From the NCBI GenBank assembly GCA_002812745.2, contig NCSJ02000126.1, positions 1 to 64,000 on the forward strand: DNA of 64,000 nt. Reading direction: 5' to 3'. This document shows positions 45,387-60,300 of the stretch, piece after piece. Numbering within the stretch: position 1 is the first letter of the stretch; every line of letters begins with the position of its first letter. The notes below the pieces were generated by a model. The model saw only the letters and a list, made by a program, of their open reading frames with translations. It was not told the origin of the DNA and made no database searches. This DNA is from Scytalidium lignicola (Eukaryota; Ascomycota; Leotiomycetes). The position numbers were made by a program, and so were the translations under genes.

Positions 45387-48300
45387 CCAACACCTCCGGA
45401 GCTAGATTTTGATCCTTTCCATACTCTCAACCTTGATGCGAACTGCACTCAGATTGAAGATATCAAGGATGCTAAAGCAAAATTGCTAAGTATTGCACCC
45501 AACAGACTATCAGCTAATGCCTGCATACTACCGCGAACACGTTTCCGAGTCTCGACTAATCAATAAGTCAGTTGCTTGTCTCTCGTTCGAAGATCCGGCG
45601 ACCTAGGAAAGAGCTAATATCTTTGACGCTTGCTATCGAGTGAAGACTATACATAATGAGGACACACAAGAATGGTTCCCTGACACCAGACCGTTTTCCC
45701 TATTATTGAAACAAGTATTCTATGAAACGTAACAGAGCGTATTGTTTAGTGCGATGTTTTGTTTGGGTTTAACGTAATCCATTTAACCGGTGGAAATGGA
45801 GTCAAATTATGCGATTACGATGCTTACGGTGAAATCCTGGTTCCTAATTGGCCTGTCTAACTTTCAGTTATCTACGCCAAAACGGCGTGCACCAATTAAA
45901 TTCATGTTTTCTTAGAATTATGCATACTGCCTCCATTTCCACCGGTCGAGGGGATAATTGCCATCTTATTTGAGTCAAGCGTGGCTACTTTAGGCAAAGC
46001 GATTTTTGCATCCATTGCATTATTGTTTTTATTTTTATTTAATTTTACAGAATATCTTCCTGCCCATAGATTGACTACTTACTAATTTGTTTATTAATTC
46101 GACTCAATTTCGTTATCAATTCCTCGGTTTTATAATTCTTTGTATTAATATCAATTAAAATTTGCGAAACTTGCCTACTTTTATATGTTATGATATTAGT
46201 TTGTGTCATAGCCTATTTAACCAATATAATCGCTTAAATTGACAGCAACACTAACCATCTGTAATTACAGTATGTCTAACCACACTGTATACAAATTGCT
46301 ATCCCGCTGATTGGTGACTAATTAATAATTAACTAGCCTTCTAGGTCAGAAACATAAATGTATATATTGTTATTGTTACTGTTACTGTAGTAATTGCTCA
46401 TAATTGATAAAAACTTGGTAGCTAAATTAGCACCCTGATCTCGCCCGTTAGCAAACGGACTAGGCTGTATACACCACTCTTGCAGTACAGGCGGGAATAG
46501 ACTCCACGTTGGCCGTGATAAGGAAATGCGAATGCAACTGTTGATCTGTGGGGCCTTAGAGTCTCATTTAATTGTTTCCTGGTCACCCGGATCTACGTCT
46601 TAGAGAGAGTGATAAGGACAGTGATCGCTGTGATTAGCGACAAGGGTATTTTGCCCCATACGAAGAGAGTAGTAGCACATATATGAGATATACCATTACC
46701 ATTGCTCCGATATGTAGTTTATTTACCTTCTTTTAACATCACTATGGGCACAAGAACAATTGATTAAGATGGTACTTCTTCTTTCTAATTTAGAGGCGGG
46801 GAAAGTCTACATGTAAGGTTTGTATTGGTTTGTCTATCTACGCCTTCTTTTCATATCGTACAACTTCCTGATCTACCGACAGATGATCGACTGATGTTTT
46901 CCCTCTTTTGCTTGTATTGCCCCACAGCAACACTCTCAACTTTTGCAACGTTGACAAGAATCACCGCGGTCTCGGCCAAGCAATAGGGCGAGCGTGTTAT
47001 GGACGTTCTCAAATTCAAGAAAGTCTTAATAAGACATAATAAATTCTTCGGTTCCTGCTAGCTATGATCTCTTCTCTTCTTTTCCCATCATATGTAACGT
47101 TCCACATCTCACATACGGCGCGAAGTACATTTGCGCATATTTCGAGATGCCATGAGTATTTGTTTAAAGTCGAGGCATTGCCCTTGACTGGGGAGGCTTG
47201 CTCTGCTTCACCATTCTGCTGCAATCATGAAGCTTCTCTTCGGGTTCGTGGTATTTGCGAGTGCCGTAATTTCCGGCACCTGCCGTCTCGTTGGGATTCC
47301 TACGGTCCCTTTCACCGAATCTTTGCACGGTGGCAGCTATTCTCTCAAGAATATCCACAGTATTATTGTCGATATCCGATATGCCAGCCATTCTGACTCG
47401 AATGGCTTGACCTTGATCCCGCCCACTCTTTCTCAATTTGCTTCCACGTTCAGCTCTGATTTATCTTCTACGCTCAATGTTAAGGCTCCTGTCATTTTAG
47501 GCATTGTGCCACTTCCCGGCTCGATTTTCTTGACGGTGGGAGATACCAAAGAATTTACTGATGCAGCGGGCCGCCCAACCTCGGAAGGTTATAAGATATC
47601 TGTTTCTGCACTCGGAATCACTATTACTGGAGCTAGTCCATTAGGCGTATGGTGGGGTACTCGCACAGTCCTTCAGCAGGGTGTTTTGGGGAAGGACATG
47701 AAAATCCCATATGGGCAGGGAACTGACTCTCCTGGATGGGGAGAGCGTGGAATGATGGTAAGTCTATATTTTCAAGTCATGAAATAACAGCTGCTAAAGA
47801 CATTTGGGTACCAGCTTGATGCCGGCAGGCATTACTATCCGCCATCTTTTCTAATAGAGATGTGTTCATACCTCTCATACCACAAGCAAAACGTCTTCCA
47901 TCTTCATTTAAGTGACAATCTCTACAATAACCCGAATTGGACGCGAGAGCACAGTGAAGAAACCTATGCCGCCTTTCGTCTCAATTCTCCTTCTCCAGCC
48001 CTAGATGGCCTCTCTAACCGCCCGAATGAGTCTTATTATCAATCCGACTTTGAGCGTATTCAACAGGAATGCGCTGGACGCGGTGTGACAATCATTCCCG
48101 AGATCGAGGCTCCAGGGCATGCCATGGTCATTAATGACTGGAAGCCTGAATTGGCACTACCTGACTTCAGCATGCTGAATATCAGCCATCCCGACACCAT
48201 TCCAACTATGCAAGCTATTTGGGGCACATTCTTACCATGGATGCAATGCAAGGTTGTTAGTATCGGCGCCGACGAATATAACAGTTCTCTGCGAGATGAC

Positions 48301-51300
48301 TATAACTATTTTGTCAATGAAATGAACGACTATATAACTGGAAAAGACAAATCAATGCGAATTTGGGGTACTTTCCCACCGATTGCCAACGAATCTAACA
48401 TTAACACGTCCGTGAGCATTCAGCACTGGGAATTCTTCGATGATAACCCGTACTACCAATATATCCTCAACAATTACTCTGTCCTGAACTCCGATGACGC
48501 GTTCTACCTGGTGGGCAAATGGTCCGGCAGTTATCCTCAAATTATCAACATTACCAGGGTTTTCCATGGCGCCCCAGATAACACCGCCTATGCTCCATAT
48601 ATTTTTGACACGCATAACAGCTCTAACAACCCTCCTAAGAACAACCCGTACGTACTTGGAAATGTCATGGCTCTGTGGAATGACTATGGACCTAACGCTA
48701 CTACCGTCCAAGAAGCCTACTGGTCCGTTCGTGATGGTCTCCCAGCTCTGGCAGACAAGATGTGGGGCGGCGACCTGGAGCTTTCTGAATACGAGACGAT
48801 TTTCCCACTCCTTCACCCGAGCATACCAGGGCAAAATCTTGACCAATCCATTCCATCCAAAATCGATGTGATTTTCAACTTTGCTTCTGCGAAAACATTG
48901 GGCAATCGCCTGATGGATACATCGGGAAATAATTACGATGGTACTTTACATGACTGCAAAATATCTCCCGGCGGCGTTATTGAGTTCAAGAGCGGCGAGA
49001 GCTATATATCGACGCCACTAGGAAGCAAAGGACGGAATTATACCCTGTCGGTCTCTGTCAATCCTACCTCTGCAGCGCCTGGTTCCTTGTTTAGTGGTCC
49101 CGACTCCTCGTTCCTCCATGGTGATGGCTCAATTTCCAATATCACTCTTGTGAGCGGAGGAAACACATATTCCTTGAACTATAGCTTACCAATAAACAAA
49201 TGGACTAGTATCAGTCTGATAGGGCGAGATAATCGCACGTTCCTGTCGGTGGGAAGTGAGGAGATGGAATTTAACACCCGCCTTGGGATTAATGGGGCTA
49301 GTTTTGTCTGGGCACCTATTGCAGTTGAGGCGCCTCTTGCGAAGATCGGCGGCGGAGGTTTTGTTGGGCAGATGAAGGATATTATTCTGAAGGGCACCGC
49401 ATGATGAAAGAATTAGGTAGTGATGTTTTAGACTTCACAGACACCAAGTTGAAAAGTGGTTGATATATAGTAGGTTCACTTAGAATTAACTAAGAACTAA
49501 TTCTCTTGGCAATCCTCCCGACCTCGAAAGAGGTTGTCTGTTAAATTTAACTAAGGGATATTGAGCAAGTGGAAATTAATATTTGCCAAATATAGCATAG
49601 TCCGCAAAATACTCGATCGCCTTGATGCTGGCGTGTCTTTTCGGTAACATCGACAGTAAAACCCCGGCATGAGCGATTTGCTTGACCCGGCGCTCGATTC
49701 CCTTGTTTGGATTACTGTGTTCATTGGAAAGATGAGACCACATAGCCACTTAGTGATAGAATGTCTTTTTTCAAGTAGTTTATTGCTATGTATTCACAAG
49801 GAAAGGGTGCTAGAGATGCTGGAGACACACAAGTTATGGGATTCCTTTACTTCTTAGTTGCAATGGCGTATGGGGTTTTAACTTGATGCTTTCTATGAAC
49901 CATGTACAGATAAGGAACAAGAATATGATAATGGTGAGGAGCCATATTTAAAAAGCCTAAGAAATACTTCCAAGATATTTGAATTTTCCACGCTCAAAAT
50001 ATTGAATGATCACGAGAATTTCATTCACTTTATACGTTCACTTATGTACAGATCCTCAAATCTCATGAATATATAGTCGCTAATATCTTATGCACTCCTC
50101 TCATCTTTAAGCCATCAGAGGCAATGCACTCTCGTCCTCACGACTTTTCTGTTCTTCTTCAATCTGTCGAATTTCTTCGGAAAACATTGTTTCAATCGCA
50201 AGAGCTAATAAAATCCAAAGACAGCCAACAGAAGATAGAAGACTCGGGGTAAAATCCCAAACAATATCGTCAGCGAGAAATGCTAGGACTGCCTGTGAAT
50301 AAGTCATGTATGTAGATCGATGGGAAGTTTCGGCAGCAAGTCCCATTGCAAATGCAAATTCCTTAACTCTCTTAGTATATAAATGGGGTTATGACAAGAG
50401 GTACTTGCTTACCATTAAAAAGCCAATTACTCCCATTGAAAAGAGTAAAACCCATTGTGAGGCGAAGAGGGAAAGGTTAAATTTAAGGCTAGGAACCGTA
50501 ATAAAAGCGATAGCACTGACGAGCAGGACAGTAGCTGCGAAGTAGCAAACACCAATAAGTGGATGTACTCGTTTCCCAATAACTCGAATAGCCGTAATTG
50601 AACACTGTAAATATATTAGTTTTCTGATATTGGGAAATTTAGTCACAATTATTCCGTACCATTCCGCCCACTGCTCCTATGATGGCAAACCCAACACCAA
50701 CAATACTCGTTGCTCCAATGCCGGGGCTTTCCACGCCTGCCTGTGATCCAAAGAGAAACTCAGGCTGGGCAATTAGCACAACTCCAGTCAATGATAAAAT
50801 CCCTGATGTAATTTCAACCAAGGAGAATGTCCCAGAGGAGATAACTGCCATAGCACAACATGCGCCCATTGGAGCGAGGAAGTTGAGCACAGTTGCTTCA
50901 CCTAGGGGTAGATATATCAAGGAAACTTGTACTCAGTTGTCAACAAAATTTGCTATGTCAAATATATGGGGGTCTGGACATCTCATACAGTAGAATCCAA
51001 TGACACTAAAGAAACCACCAATCCCTCTAATAAATAACAGAGGTCGAAGTTCTTTCTTCCCGAATGGAAGCTCCTCGGGAACATTATGCCATAGGTAACA
51101 GATGCTCGCAAGAAGAGTGCAGAGCATGCGTATTGCCAAGATCTGGAGAGGATGTACTGCAGATTTCTCTGTTTCGAGAAACTTTGCCACACTATTCATA
51201 AAAACGGAGAATAGTTGCGATAACAAAACGAGCAGCCAGTCTTTATTTTTGTGATAAAATTCATGGCTCCATCCTTGACCCTCCCGAGAGATTGCCATTG

Positions 51301-54300
51301 TATATGTCTGGTGTGTCCTCTCTGGGTAGTCCTATGGACCAAACATATTGGCAATTCTGTGTTTGAAATACTACACTAATAGTTTGTATTTCATTAGGAA
51401 CAGATTGAAGTTTATAGGCCAGATCTCTGGGAGAGTTCGAATTCGTCGGTTGTGCAGTGTTTTCTCGCTCTCTCCAGCGTTGGTCCACTAAATTGCAGCC
51501 TTGGTTCACGTGTACTCTTTGCGCTAGTTTTTGTATGTGTCCCCATTTTTGGCCATGGACATAAATTATTTATGCTTGCATTGTCTAACTCTCCCACTAA
51601 TGAAAACTTCTAGAAAAACTTTAGTAGATTCTATTTACTTATGCGTGATGCATGCGGGGCGGGGCGTATGAGAGTGATTGTCATGCGCACGCGAATTTGT
51701 GAAAGTTCGCAATTTGGCTGTCATTTTTGTGAGGTCTTTTGGTCGCTGTTCTACTCAACCAACCTCCAGCACTTAGGCACCTAATTCCTCGTTGCTTAAA
51801 AGTATTTCTCCTATATTCCGAGGTTTTAAACTTTCAAGAAGTTATTATTACTCTTTCTTAGATTCTCAAAGTTTCATTTTAAGGTAAGGTTTGCAAAGGA
51901 ATGTATTTTAAACTTAATTGATTTACTACTTGTTATAATAACATAATGTATAGGCCGGAACATATAAAAACTTACTCTTACACGGGGTAATTGCTTGTAT
52001 TTCTGTATCCAGACAACGAAATCAGCTATTTGCAGCCTTGCATCTGTGTACGGGCAATTTAATAAACTCAAAATATATTGTTGCAATATTTGGAGTTTAC
52101 GGATGCCACTTCACAGTGTTCTTACGGTTGCCTATGCTAGGGTTTACGGTAGGCTACCACTGTAGGCAACCATAGGCACCCGTAGGGTGCCTGTACGACC
52201 GTAACTGTTGACCATAACGGTTTTACGGCCGTAACTCTCTGTATATATAGAATCTGTTGTAGTTGTAGACTCCTTAAGCAATCAATACAATAGTGGTTCT
52301 GTATTCCTGCGTTTCCAGTTAACATATATTCGTCGCAAGTAAACTATTTAGTTAGCACAATACTATGATTCAAATAGTCAGTAACTCAGTACTTTTAATT
52401 TCACAGAAAGGACCACCATACATACTCATAGAGTGGATCATTAAATTATAAAGCTCTTAATTATTTACAAGTACTTTCATTGATATAAACAAGACTCGAC
52501 AAACAAAACGCTTACGAGATTCCAAATATGCTGCTGTAACGTCTCAAGGACGAATAGCCTAAGAGGTACATACGATAACTGCTCAATCTAACACGCAATA
52601 TTTTCTGTGCTGCAACTCAAGTCCTTTTGAGCATGACTTGGTTGCACATGAGAACGCAAAATGATGAGCTCGTCTTCCAGCAACGACTATCGCAGGAAAT
52701 CTAAGCCGGAAGGTATTTTGCACGAAATACCCACTTGAATAGAGCGTGGTTCGGTGAAAAGGATATCCACACTGAATCCAAAAGTGTATTTCATTTATAT
52801 CCACAAACCCAGCACTTTTTCAAATACACACGACGCCAATTCTTTTCCCTGCTGCCATGAAAACACCGTCCCTCCCTCTTTCTCGAATCTAGACTGCTTT
52901 TTATCATTCAAAATCAACTCGCTGAACATTAAGTCAGACAGAAAATCACAGCTCTTTTAAACATGCACAACTTCGCATGCCCGTTCTCTCGAGGCTGTAA
53001 TAGCGCAGTCCGTCCAGACGAGTTCGAAGAGATGGAGCGAGTGCAATGGCGTGGAAAAGAGGTCACCACATCCAGGAAGACCATGAAAATTTTCCGTTTT
53101 TTATTTCTTTCCCCACTTTCTCCGCTCAGAGACCAAAATTTCCAGTGCTAAACAACTCGAACTTGATCCTTCGTAAATCCACGGACTGTGCTTGGAGATA
53201 ATCCGCCATCTCGGTCATGAACTGCTCCGGACCGCAGATGTAGTATTCCGTTCCGCCGTGATGGAGGAACAAATCGCCTGAGTTTACCTTTGCAAGGTCA
53301 ATGCGGAAATCATAATCATGGGTAACACCGGCCAAATCAGTTTCTGCTAGGTGCGTCTTGAAGATGTTGGTTTTTAAGTTGGGACATCGTCGCTTCAATT
53401 GAGCGATGTGATTTTGGAATGGGACTGAACTTCGTGCGCCTTGGATCCATGAAATATCTCTATACGACTGGAATTCGGCTACAGTGTTGAGAATTGAGAC
53501 CATGGGTGTCACGCCGACCCCGGCTGAAATTAGGACCAGAGGAACGCCGCTGGAGTTGTTGGTGTCGAAGAAGAATTCTCCAGCAGGATGAGAGACGTCA
53601 ATTATGTCGCCTTGTTGGAAGTTATCAATCAAAGCATTGGAGACAATTCCAGGCTTGTAATGATGTGCACCCACTTCGGATCTTGCAGCCAGGAGACCTT
53701 GATCTCTTTTGACGGTGATGCGGTAGTAATCTGGTCGTGGTGAATCACTAAGAGAGAATTGTCTTGACTGATAGAAGCCAATATCGGGGACGAAGATTTG
53801 AACTGAGATGTACTGTCCAGGGAAGAAGGTTGGTAGTCGTGTTTGGTCTTCTGGCACCAGGTAGAGGGAGTAGATATCCTCTGATTCGGCTATTTTCTGT
53901 TCAATCTTGAATTTCTTCCAGCCAATCCAGCCCTGGAACTCCTTGTAGAGTTGTGCTTCTCGTCCAATCATCATCTTTGCGAGTACCCAATAGGCACTGG
54001 TCCAAGCCTTCTCAGTCTCCGGGGTCATTGATGGCCCAAGGACCTCTGAAAATGCCCTGATGAGATATTTACATACAATGGCGTAGTGCTCTGGTTTAAT
54101 ATCGAGGGAGCAATGTTTATTACACATGCGCTCCAGCTTGGGGATCAATTCGCTAATGTGCATAATGTTGGAAGCGAAGTCCAACATGACCACGGTAAGG
54201 GCACGAGGTTGCCTGCCATTTTTCTGGTTGATGAGGTTGAAGTAGTTGTTAAGCTGGGGGTGTTCACGGAGCATAGTGGAGTAGAATATTGTTGTGATTC

Positions 54301-57300
54301 TCTCTCCATGCTCACGGAGAGCAGGAATAGTTCCCTTTACCAACTTGATCTGCTGGTAGGTCAAGGCCATGTTTTTGGCCCTATGAAGGTGGAAAGAAAA
54401 TGGAAGGCTCTGACCACTCACTACCTGTACTGGAGATAAATCGGATAAGACAATTAAATTTTTTGGTGGGCGATTGAGAATGGGGAAAAGTGGATTGAAA
54501 GCAGATCTGATTCTTTATATGAAGGGCCCTGCGTCTTCATCGATAAACTCAAATGCAGACCCAGGCAGAAACCATTTCGGGTAGTTCTTCTGACTCAAGA
54601 CGCGCCAGGATATGCTATTCGATGATGATCCACAAGGGACTGTCGTACGATTTTGATGCGTAGGGGGGACCTCATTTTGGCAAGAACTAAGTCTATTTGC
54701 ACTGTTTAGTCTATATGCCGGATGCCATATGCCATATGGTACACAGGGAATGCCAAGATGCAGTTCCCGGCCGGAAGCCAGGATCAGGTCTCTTTGTGAA
54801 GGGGTAGGCACGAGGTACATAGCAGTCTCTTCCATATGGAACAATACGGAACGGGACTCCACACGGAAGGAGAATCTAAAACTGTTCATTTGTGTTTTAA
54901 TGCTCGGGAGCCCAGAAGTGTTTGATGTGATGAAGCACGCGAGCTTACGTGGTTAACATATTCAGAGGAAGCCGCCCAAGCCAATAATAAGTTACGACCT
55001 CGTTAAGCCCCAACCGCATTGCAGAGTATGGTGCCCGTATTACTGTGTTGTATCCACCGGCTTACCGCATGGAGGTCACGCCACGATAACTAAAAAATTG
55101 CCTCTGGGCCATAATGCAGGAACGGAAATAATGCCAAATATCTGCGTTTGGAAGGGTGAAAAGTGGGCTTGGGTTACTGTTGTGGTCATTGCATTTTGTT
55201 GTGTTGAGTTAACTATCGTTCTAGCTATGAGTACACGTAAGCAAACAAGCAAAACAAACAAACAGAAGTAGTGAATTAGTTGCAATAGTTCTTAGAAGAT
55301 GAAACACTGCATGTTGTACTGTTCTACGGGCATATCTCCGTAGGCAATTAATCAGCTTTTTGTATCTGCATTATTTCCGTGCTCGTATTTGCTTTTTCCC
55401 AATATCAAACTTCCAGACCCGACGATAATAATGGAGACAGAGGCTCGCGTGGCGTCCTCAACAGAGTCTGGGTTCAATGCCGACCATCGTATGATATCTC
55501 CCGGCACAGGCCAGCATGGGCACACCAGCATCCACCAGCATCCACCGGCTTTAACCCGTGATATCTACCGGTAATTATGCGAAACCCCTTTTCCTTGTTG
55601 ATAGGTAGAAAGATTTTTTTTTTTCTAGCAAGATGACCTTTTCCTTTTACGAGTACGTCAGAACTTTGAGCCTGGCCAATGAATGGGTCAAAGAGAGAGA
55701 AGAGAGATTGCTTGTATCAGCACTAAGGTGATGATACAGTGGCCTAGAGTGGTCTTACCCACTGCACTTATCACTGCACTGCGGCAACACCGGCCTTAAC
55801 CATCAATTTGAGATTTGACAAGAGCTTATTCGCAATACCGAAGTGCTGAATACAGTAGTATGTAGCTAGTTGAACCGAGGCATTCTACCCTCTCTGATCA
55901 TTGATAATCGTAACAAACCCGCTGAGGCGCTTGCGCAGCGGTGTGCTAGACCTGCATACTGCCGCACAGGTTCATCAACTATAGCTCTACAGAACTGTTC
56001 TTCAAAATTACAGAGCCTCTTACGTCCGTGGCGTCTGTCATTCTCGCCTTGGCTGCCATCTATCATTCTTCGGTCGGAACTGGCTGCCAGTTAAAGCTAC
56101 TGCAATTGTGCGGAAATTGCTGCACTTCATCGTGGCACAGCAAGTCAAGCCTCGAGGGGAAACGAAAATTGAGACACCTCGTGCAAGCTTTTCTCCGCCA
56201 TTCCCCTAGAATAGTAACCCGTCACAGGAACGACCCTTCATCAATCGAGTCTACTGTAATCCCTAACAGATCAATGCTTACGGTCGTATAGGAGCGGGTG
56301 AAAAATTGTTACCGGTGGTTTGGGCGCATATCTATGCCAGGCACAGGGCTGAGGAATTCGGATGAGNAAAAAAAAAACAGCCCACGTCCCATCCCCGGTG
56401 CCTCCACTTTTGACGGATTGTTCCTGGCTTTTCCGTCTCTGCTCATGAATTTCAAGCGAGATTTTACTTTTCTATTTTTTATAATGGTGAGATTGATGAT
56501 GATTTACTTGTAATTACTTCGGGATTCGGTTGCGAACTGCAAGCCTCAAGGAGTAGAGTGCTCTCCCACGGCTATCCCGGCGTTAGGGAAATAACAATTT
56601 TCATTTCTACCAACCGTAATTCATTTATTATTCTGTCCCATTTGTTCAGGAAAACTCCAGTTTTCCCATCACATTATTCTGAAGACAAAACTCTTACGGA
56701 CGTAACTGGAACATTGAATCTCATTCTACATTTGCTCAAGTTTTGATATCATTGTCTTAAGGGTATTACGTCTCCACTGCATGACGGGACCTAAACTGGT
56801 TCCCATCAATACAATCTCAAGATCAAATTCATGCCAGATTTATGGACAACGGAAGCTTACTTACGCCATGTCAGCACGGGATTGAGCTCCACACAGAAGA
56901 AAAACAGCACACGTGATCTATTCATTTCTCAAGAGACAGTTATACGTTACATAGATTCCAAATCATGTAGCTATAGAAAAGCCAAATATTACTACTAATT
57001 ACCACTAATAACCGTGTGAGACCAAATTGCGAGTGCTTTGTCATTGTCGTCTTTCATGTACCATTGTTCAGACTAGGCTAGAGGTGAGCTCAGTAGGTCG
57101 GGTTCTCTTCAATATGTAATTTGTAGTTCTAGACCAGATACTATCATGCTGTATCGGGAATCAACATTTTCATTTGCTTTTTTTTACTTAATTCTTATAC
57201 GCACTTTTGTTAAGAAATTTATTGTTTTGCAAAAAGGGTGTTGCACACAAATAGTTTCACTAAAAATTCGGCCTGATTTATATAACAATATCGGCGCTCA

Positions 57301-60300
57301 GAAAATTCTTCTCTAAACTTTTTGTTAAACAAATTCTGAGAGGCAGCTATCAAACCGACATGACACCAAATTGTATTTGCTTTTATATTTGTACATGGAA
57401 ACCACGTTAGGAAGATGATATCAATCTTCTCTAACAGTTCTATGAATACCAACCGCGAAAATAACCTTATTCATGTCGAAAGAGTTTGCTATACCCAAGG
57501 ATGAAATCAACACTCATTTACACAAAGTTGCATCAATTGATACGCCACCAGAACTCTACCAACGCCACTCAATAAACGTCAGATAACTAATACTATTCTT
57601 CCGGACTATCATCCGTTGTCCCAAGAGTAAAAGCAAAGGAAGGTCCAAATTGAACGTTCTGCGACCTCTTACTCTGCGTCCTCTGCAACTGTCGAGTCTC
57701 CTGGCGAATGACCTCAGCAAGCTCCTCTTTATCTCTCCGAGCTTCCAGTGCCTCAACCTCTTCATCCTTTGGTTCTTCAACCGGAATGATCTCCGTAGGA
57801 GAAACTGACCCAGCTCTCATCCTCTCCTCTTTCAATTTCTCTTCCAGTTTTTGTCTCTCAAATCGCAATGCTGCATCCACTCGTCCCTGGAACGCCTCTT
57901 TATCATTCTCTTCCTTGATCGTAGCATAGTGTGCCCTGCGGTGCACGCCCAATGCACTCAGAATCAGACCCGATATTTCCAACGAGAATAATACCGGTAG
58001 AGTATATCTCAGATGTGGATTACAGCCCCTAGACCATATATCCACCAGCGTCTCGTACACCTCGTGTGCGGGCATAATATACGCCCATCTGTAGAATGCA
58101 GGAGAAAGCTCAAAAGGTAGAAGAATAGATGCGACGTTAAATACCACCCATGTGATGAGTGCCATGGGTACAAAAGGCGCTGGTAACCAAACCGTGAACA
58201 CGTCCAAAGTTAAGAAGTTGCAATGGGCAAATAACCACAACGCGGCCCAGGTCAAGGCAAACTGGTTCCCATTTACCTTCCAATTGACTCGAAATGCCCA
58301 GATTGCGCCGGTGACGCAGAGGCTTCCTACGAGAGTGTATAGCAATGAGAGCAGGATACGGAAAAAGAAAATGCGGTGTGGGTTGAGTCGGGAGTAGATT
58401 TTGAAAGCCTCATAGAGGGCATTGATAGTACCCAAGAAGAAGAACTGCTGGATAATCATGAGGATTATGACGAGTGTGTTGTAGATTAATCGTGAGCCTT
58501 GAGTTGTTGGCTGGATATTGATAGATGTCAGGGTCCATGGTTGGGCAAAGGTGGAGAAAGTATTGGGTGTTGGGTCAAGGTTTATATTTGATGTCCAATT
58601 ACCACTGGCATAGAATGTTGCTGCTACGGACGAGAGGGTTTGAAGGTTTGAGGAAACTGAAGAGTCGAGTGTGGAAGAGTAGCGGGCTTCGTTCCAGATG
58701 TAGGATATGATATTGGCCTTGTTGTACGTGTCTCCAGTCGTCAGAGCAGTTTCGATGCGATTGGAAGCTTCGGGAGAGGTATATAATGCCGCCCAGTACC
58801 GCGTTGAACATACTTCTCTCCCGATATCTGCAGGTGTTTGGAATTGCGCCGGGGTTTTTTCAACTATAGTTGGGAAGCCAGAGCTTTCAAGCTTCTCGTA
58901 AGCCTGGCGAATAGCCGTTCCCACCGCGCCATTGGGGTCATAATCCACAAAGAGAACATTGAAATTATGCATGTGCTGTTGCTGCTGATACAGGGAACCG
59001 AAAAGGTAAGCAAAGAGCGCGAAGAAGAGGATCTCCAGGAGCACAAAGTTTTTGAACGCTGCCTTGAGGAATTTGCGTCGCGGTCCCCGAACCGAGGGGT
59101 GGTTGGGAGGCACGCGATTCTCATGAGCTCTGGAATAACGCTTCATCGTTGCGAAGCTCGTGGCTTCTTGCGCTGTTTGATGCAGCGCTGCAACGAAGGT
59201 AGAGGTTTGAGACATGCGAGCAGCCGTTGAGGAGGTTGCACTCCCGTTTTAGTGTTTTCGAGACCTACTCGAGCTATTCCAGGCAATTGCGGCAAGGAAT
59301 TGGAATTGGAGGCTTACTCATCAAGCTGCAGCTGCCAGCCCTTTGGGGAACACAAAGGATCAACAGCCTATTTTAAGGTTAATGGGAACCGCGGTCTCCC
59401 CAGATTCTAGCGCATTTATAAGTTGTAGTAGTCTAGTTCATTTCCATCCTTTTGTAAAACTTGAAATATGAGATAACTTATCTGGACGCAAAATTTTACA
59501 TAAAATTATGGGTTTAGCACCGGGTACCGGGGTAGTTATTGGCAATACGAGTGAGTAATGTGAAAACTCGGAATATACAAAGTTAAGATAAAAGTAAGGT
59601 TTGAAAACTATCTAAACCGCACGGAACAAGATTTATTGGCTCATTTAAAGAATGGGCCTCGAATTTCCCTGTTGAATGTACATTTTTGTACGGTTTTGTA
59701 TATTAAGATCAGTCTGGCACGTGAAAATCACGTGGTTCGCAATACCCCTCTCATAAGAGGTTGCATTCATAGATAGTTGCGAAAATACTACAACTAAGGA
59801 AAAAATATGTAGGTTCCTTTCTTGTAACAGTCTTACCCTGTCACTTTTCTTATTACTATAACATTTAACTCTCTTCTTGTAAGAACCTTAATGTTCACCA
59901 CTTTATCCACTTTATGCCCCGCCTGACCTACGGATTCTGAAACAGTTCGAGAACTGCAAATCGTCAGGTATGACCGTTTCTAATTTGTGCCTTGAAACTA
60001 AATGTGCTATCTTTAGGTAAACATGTGCGGATTTAGGTTTGCTTTGGCATTCTGCTACCTAGCAGATTCTCGAGCTTTCTCAGGATGATTTCTCCCTCAC
60101 ATTCAAGGTCTAGCCTGGTCTAAGTACCAACTGCATTCTCTTCATTATTCTCCTCATGCAGTCTCCTCTCCGGCCTTATCTCAATATTGCCCTCCTTCGG
60201 GTTCCATCTGATCGCCTTTCTAGTTCTGCTCCCATTCTGAAAACACAAGAAACCGTTGACATATACCTCTCCCCTAAACATGCCATTTAGTTCTTCCAAT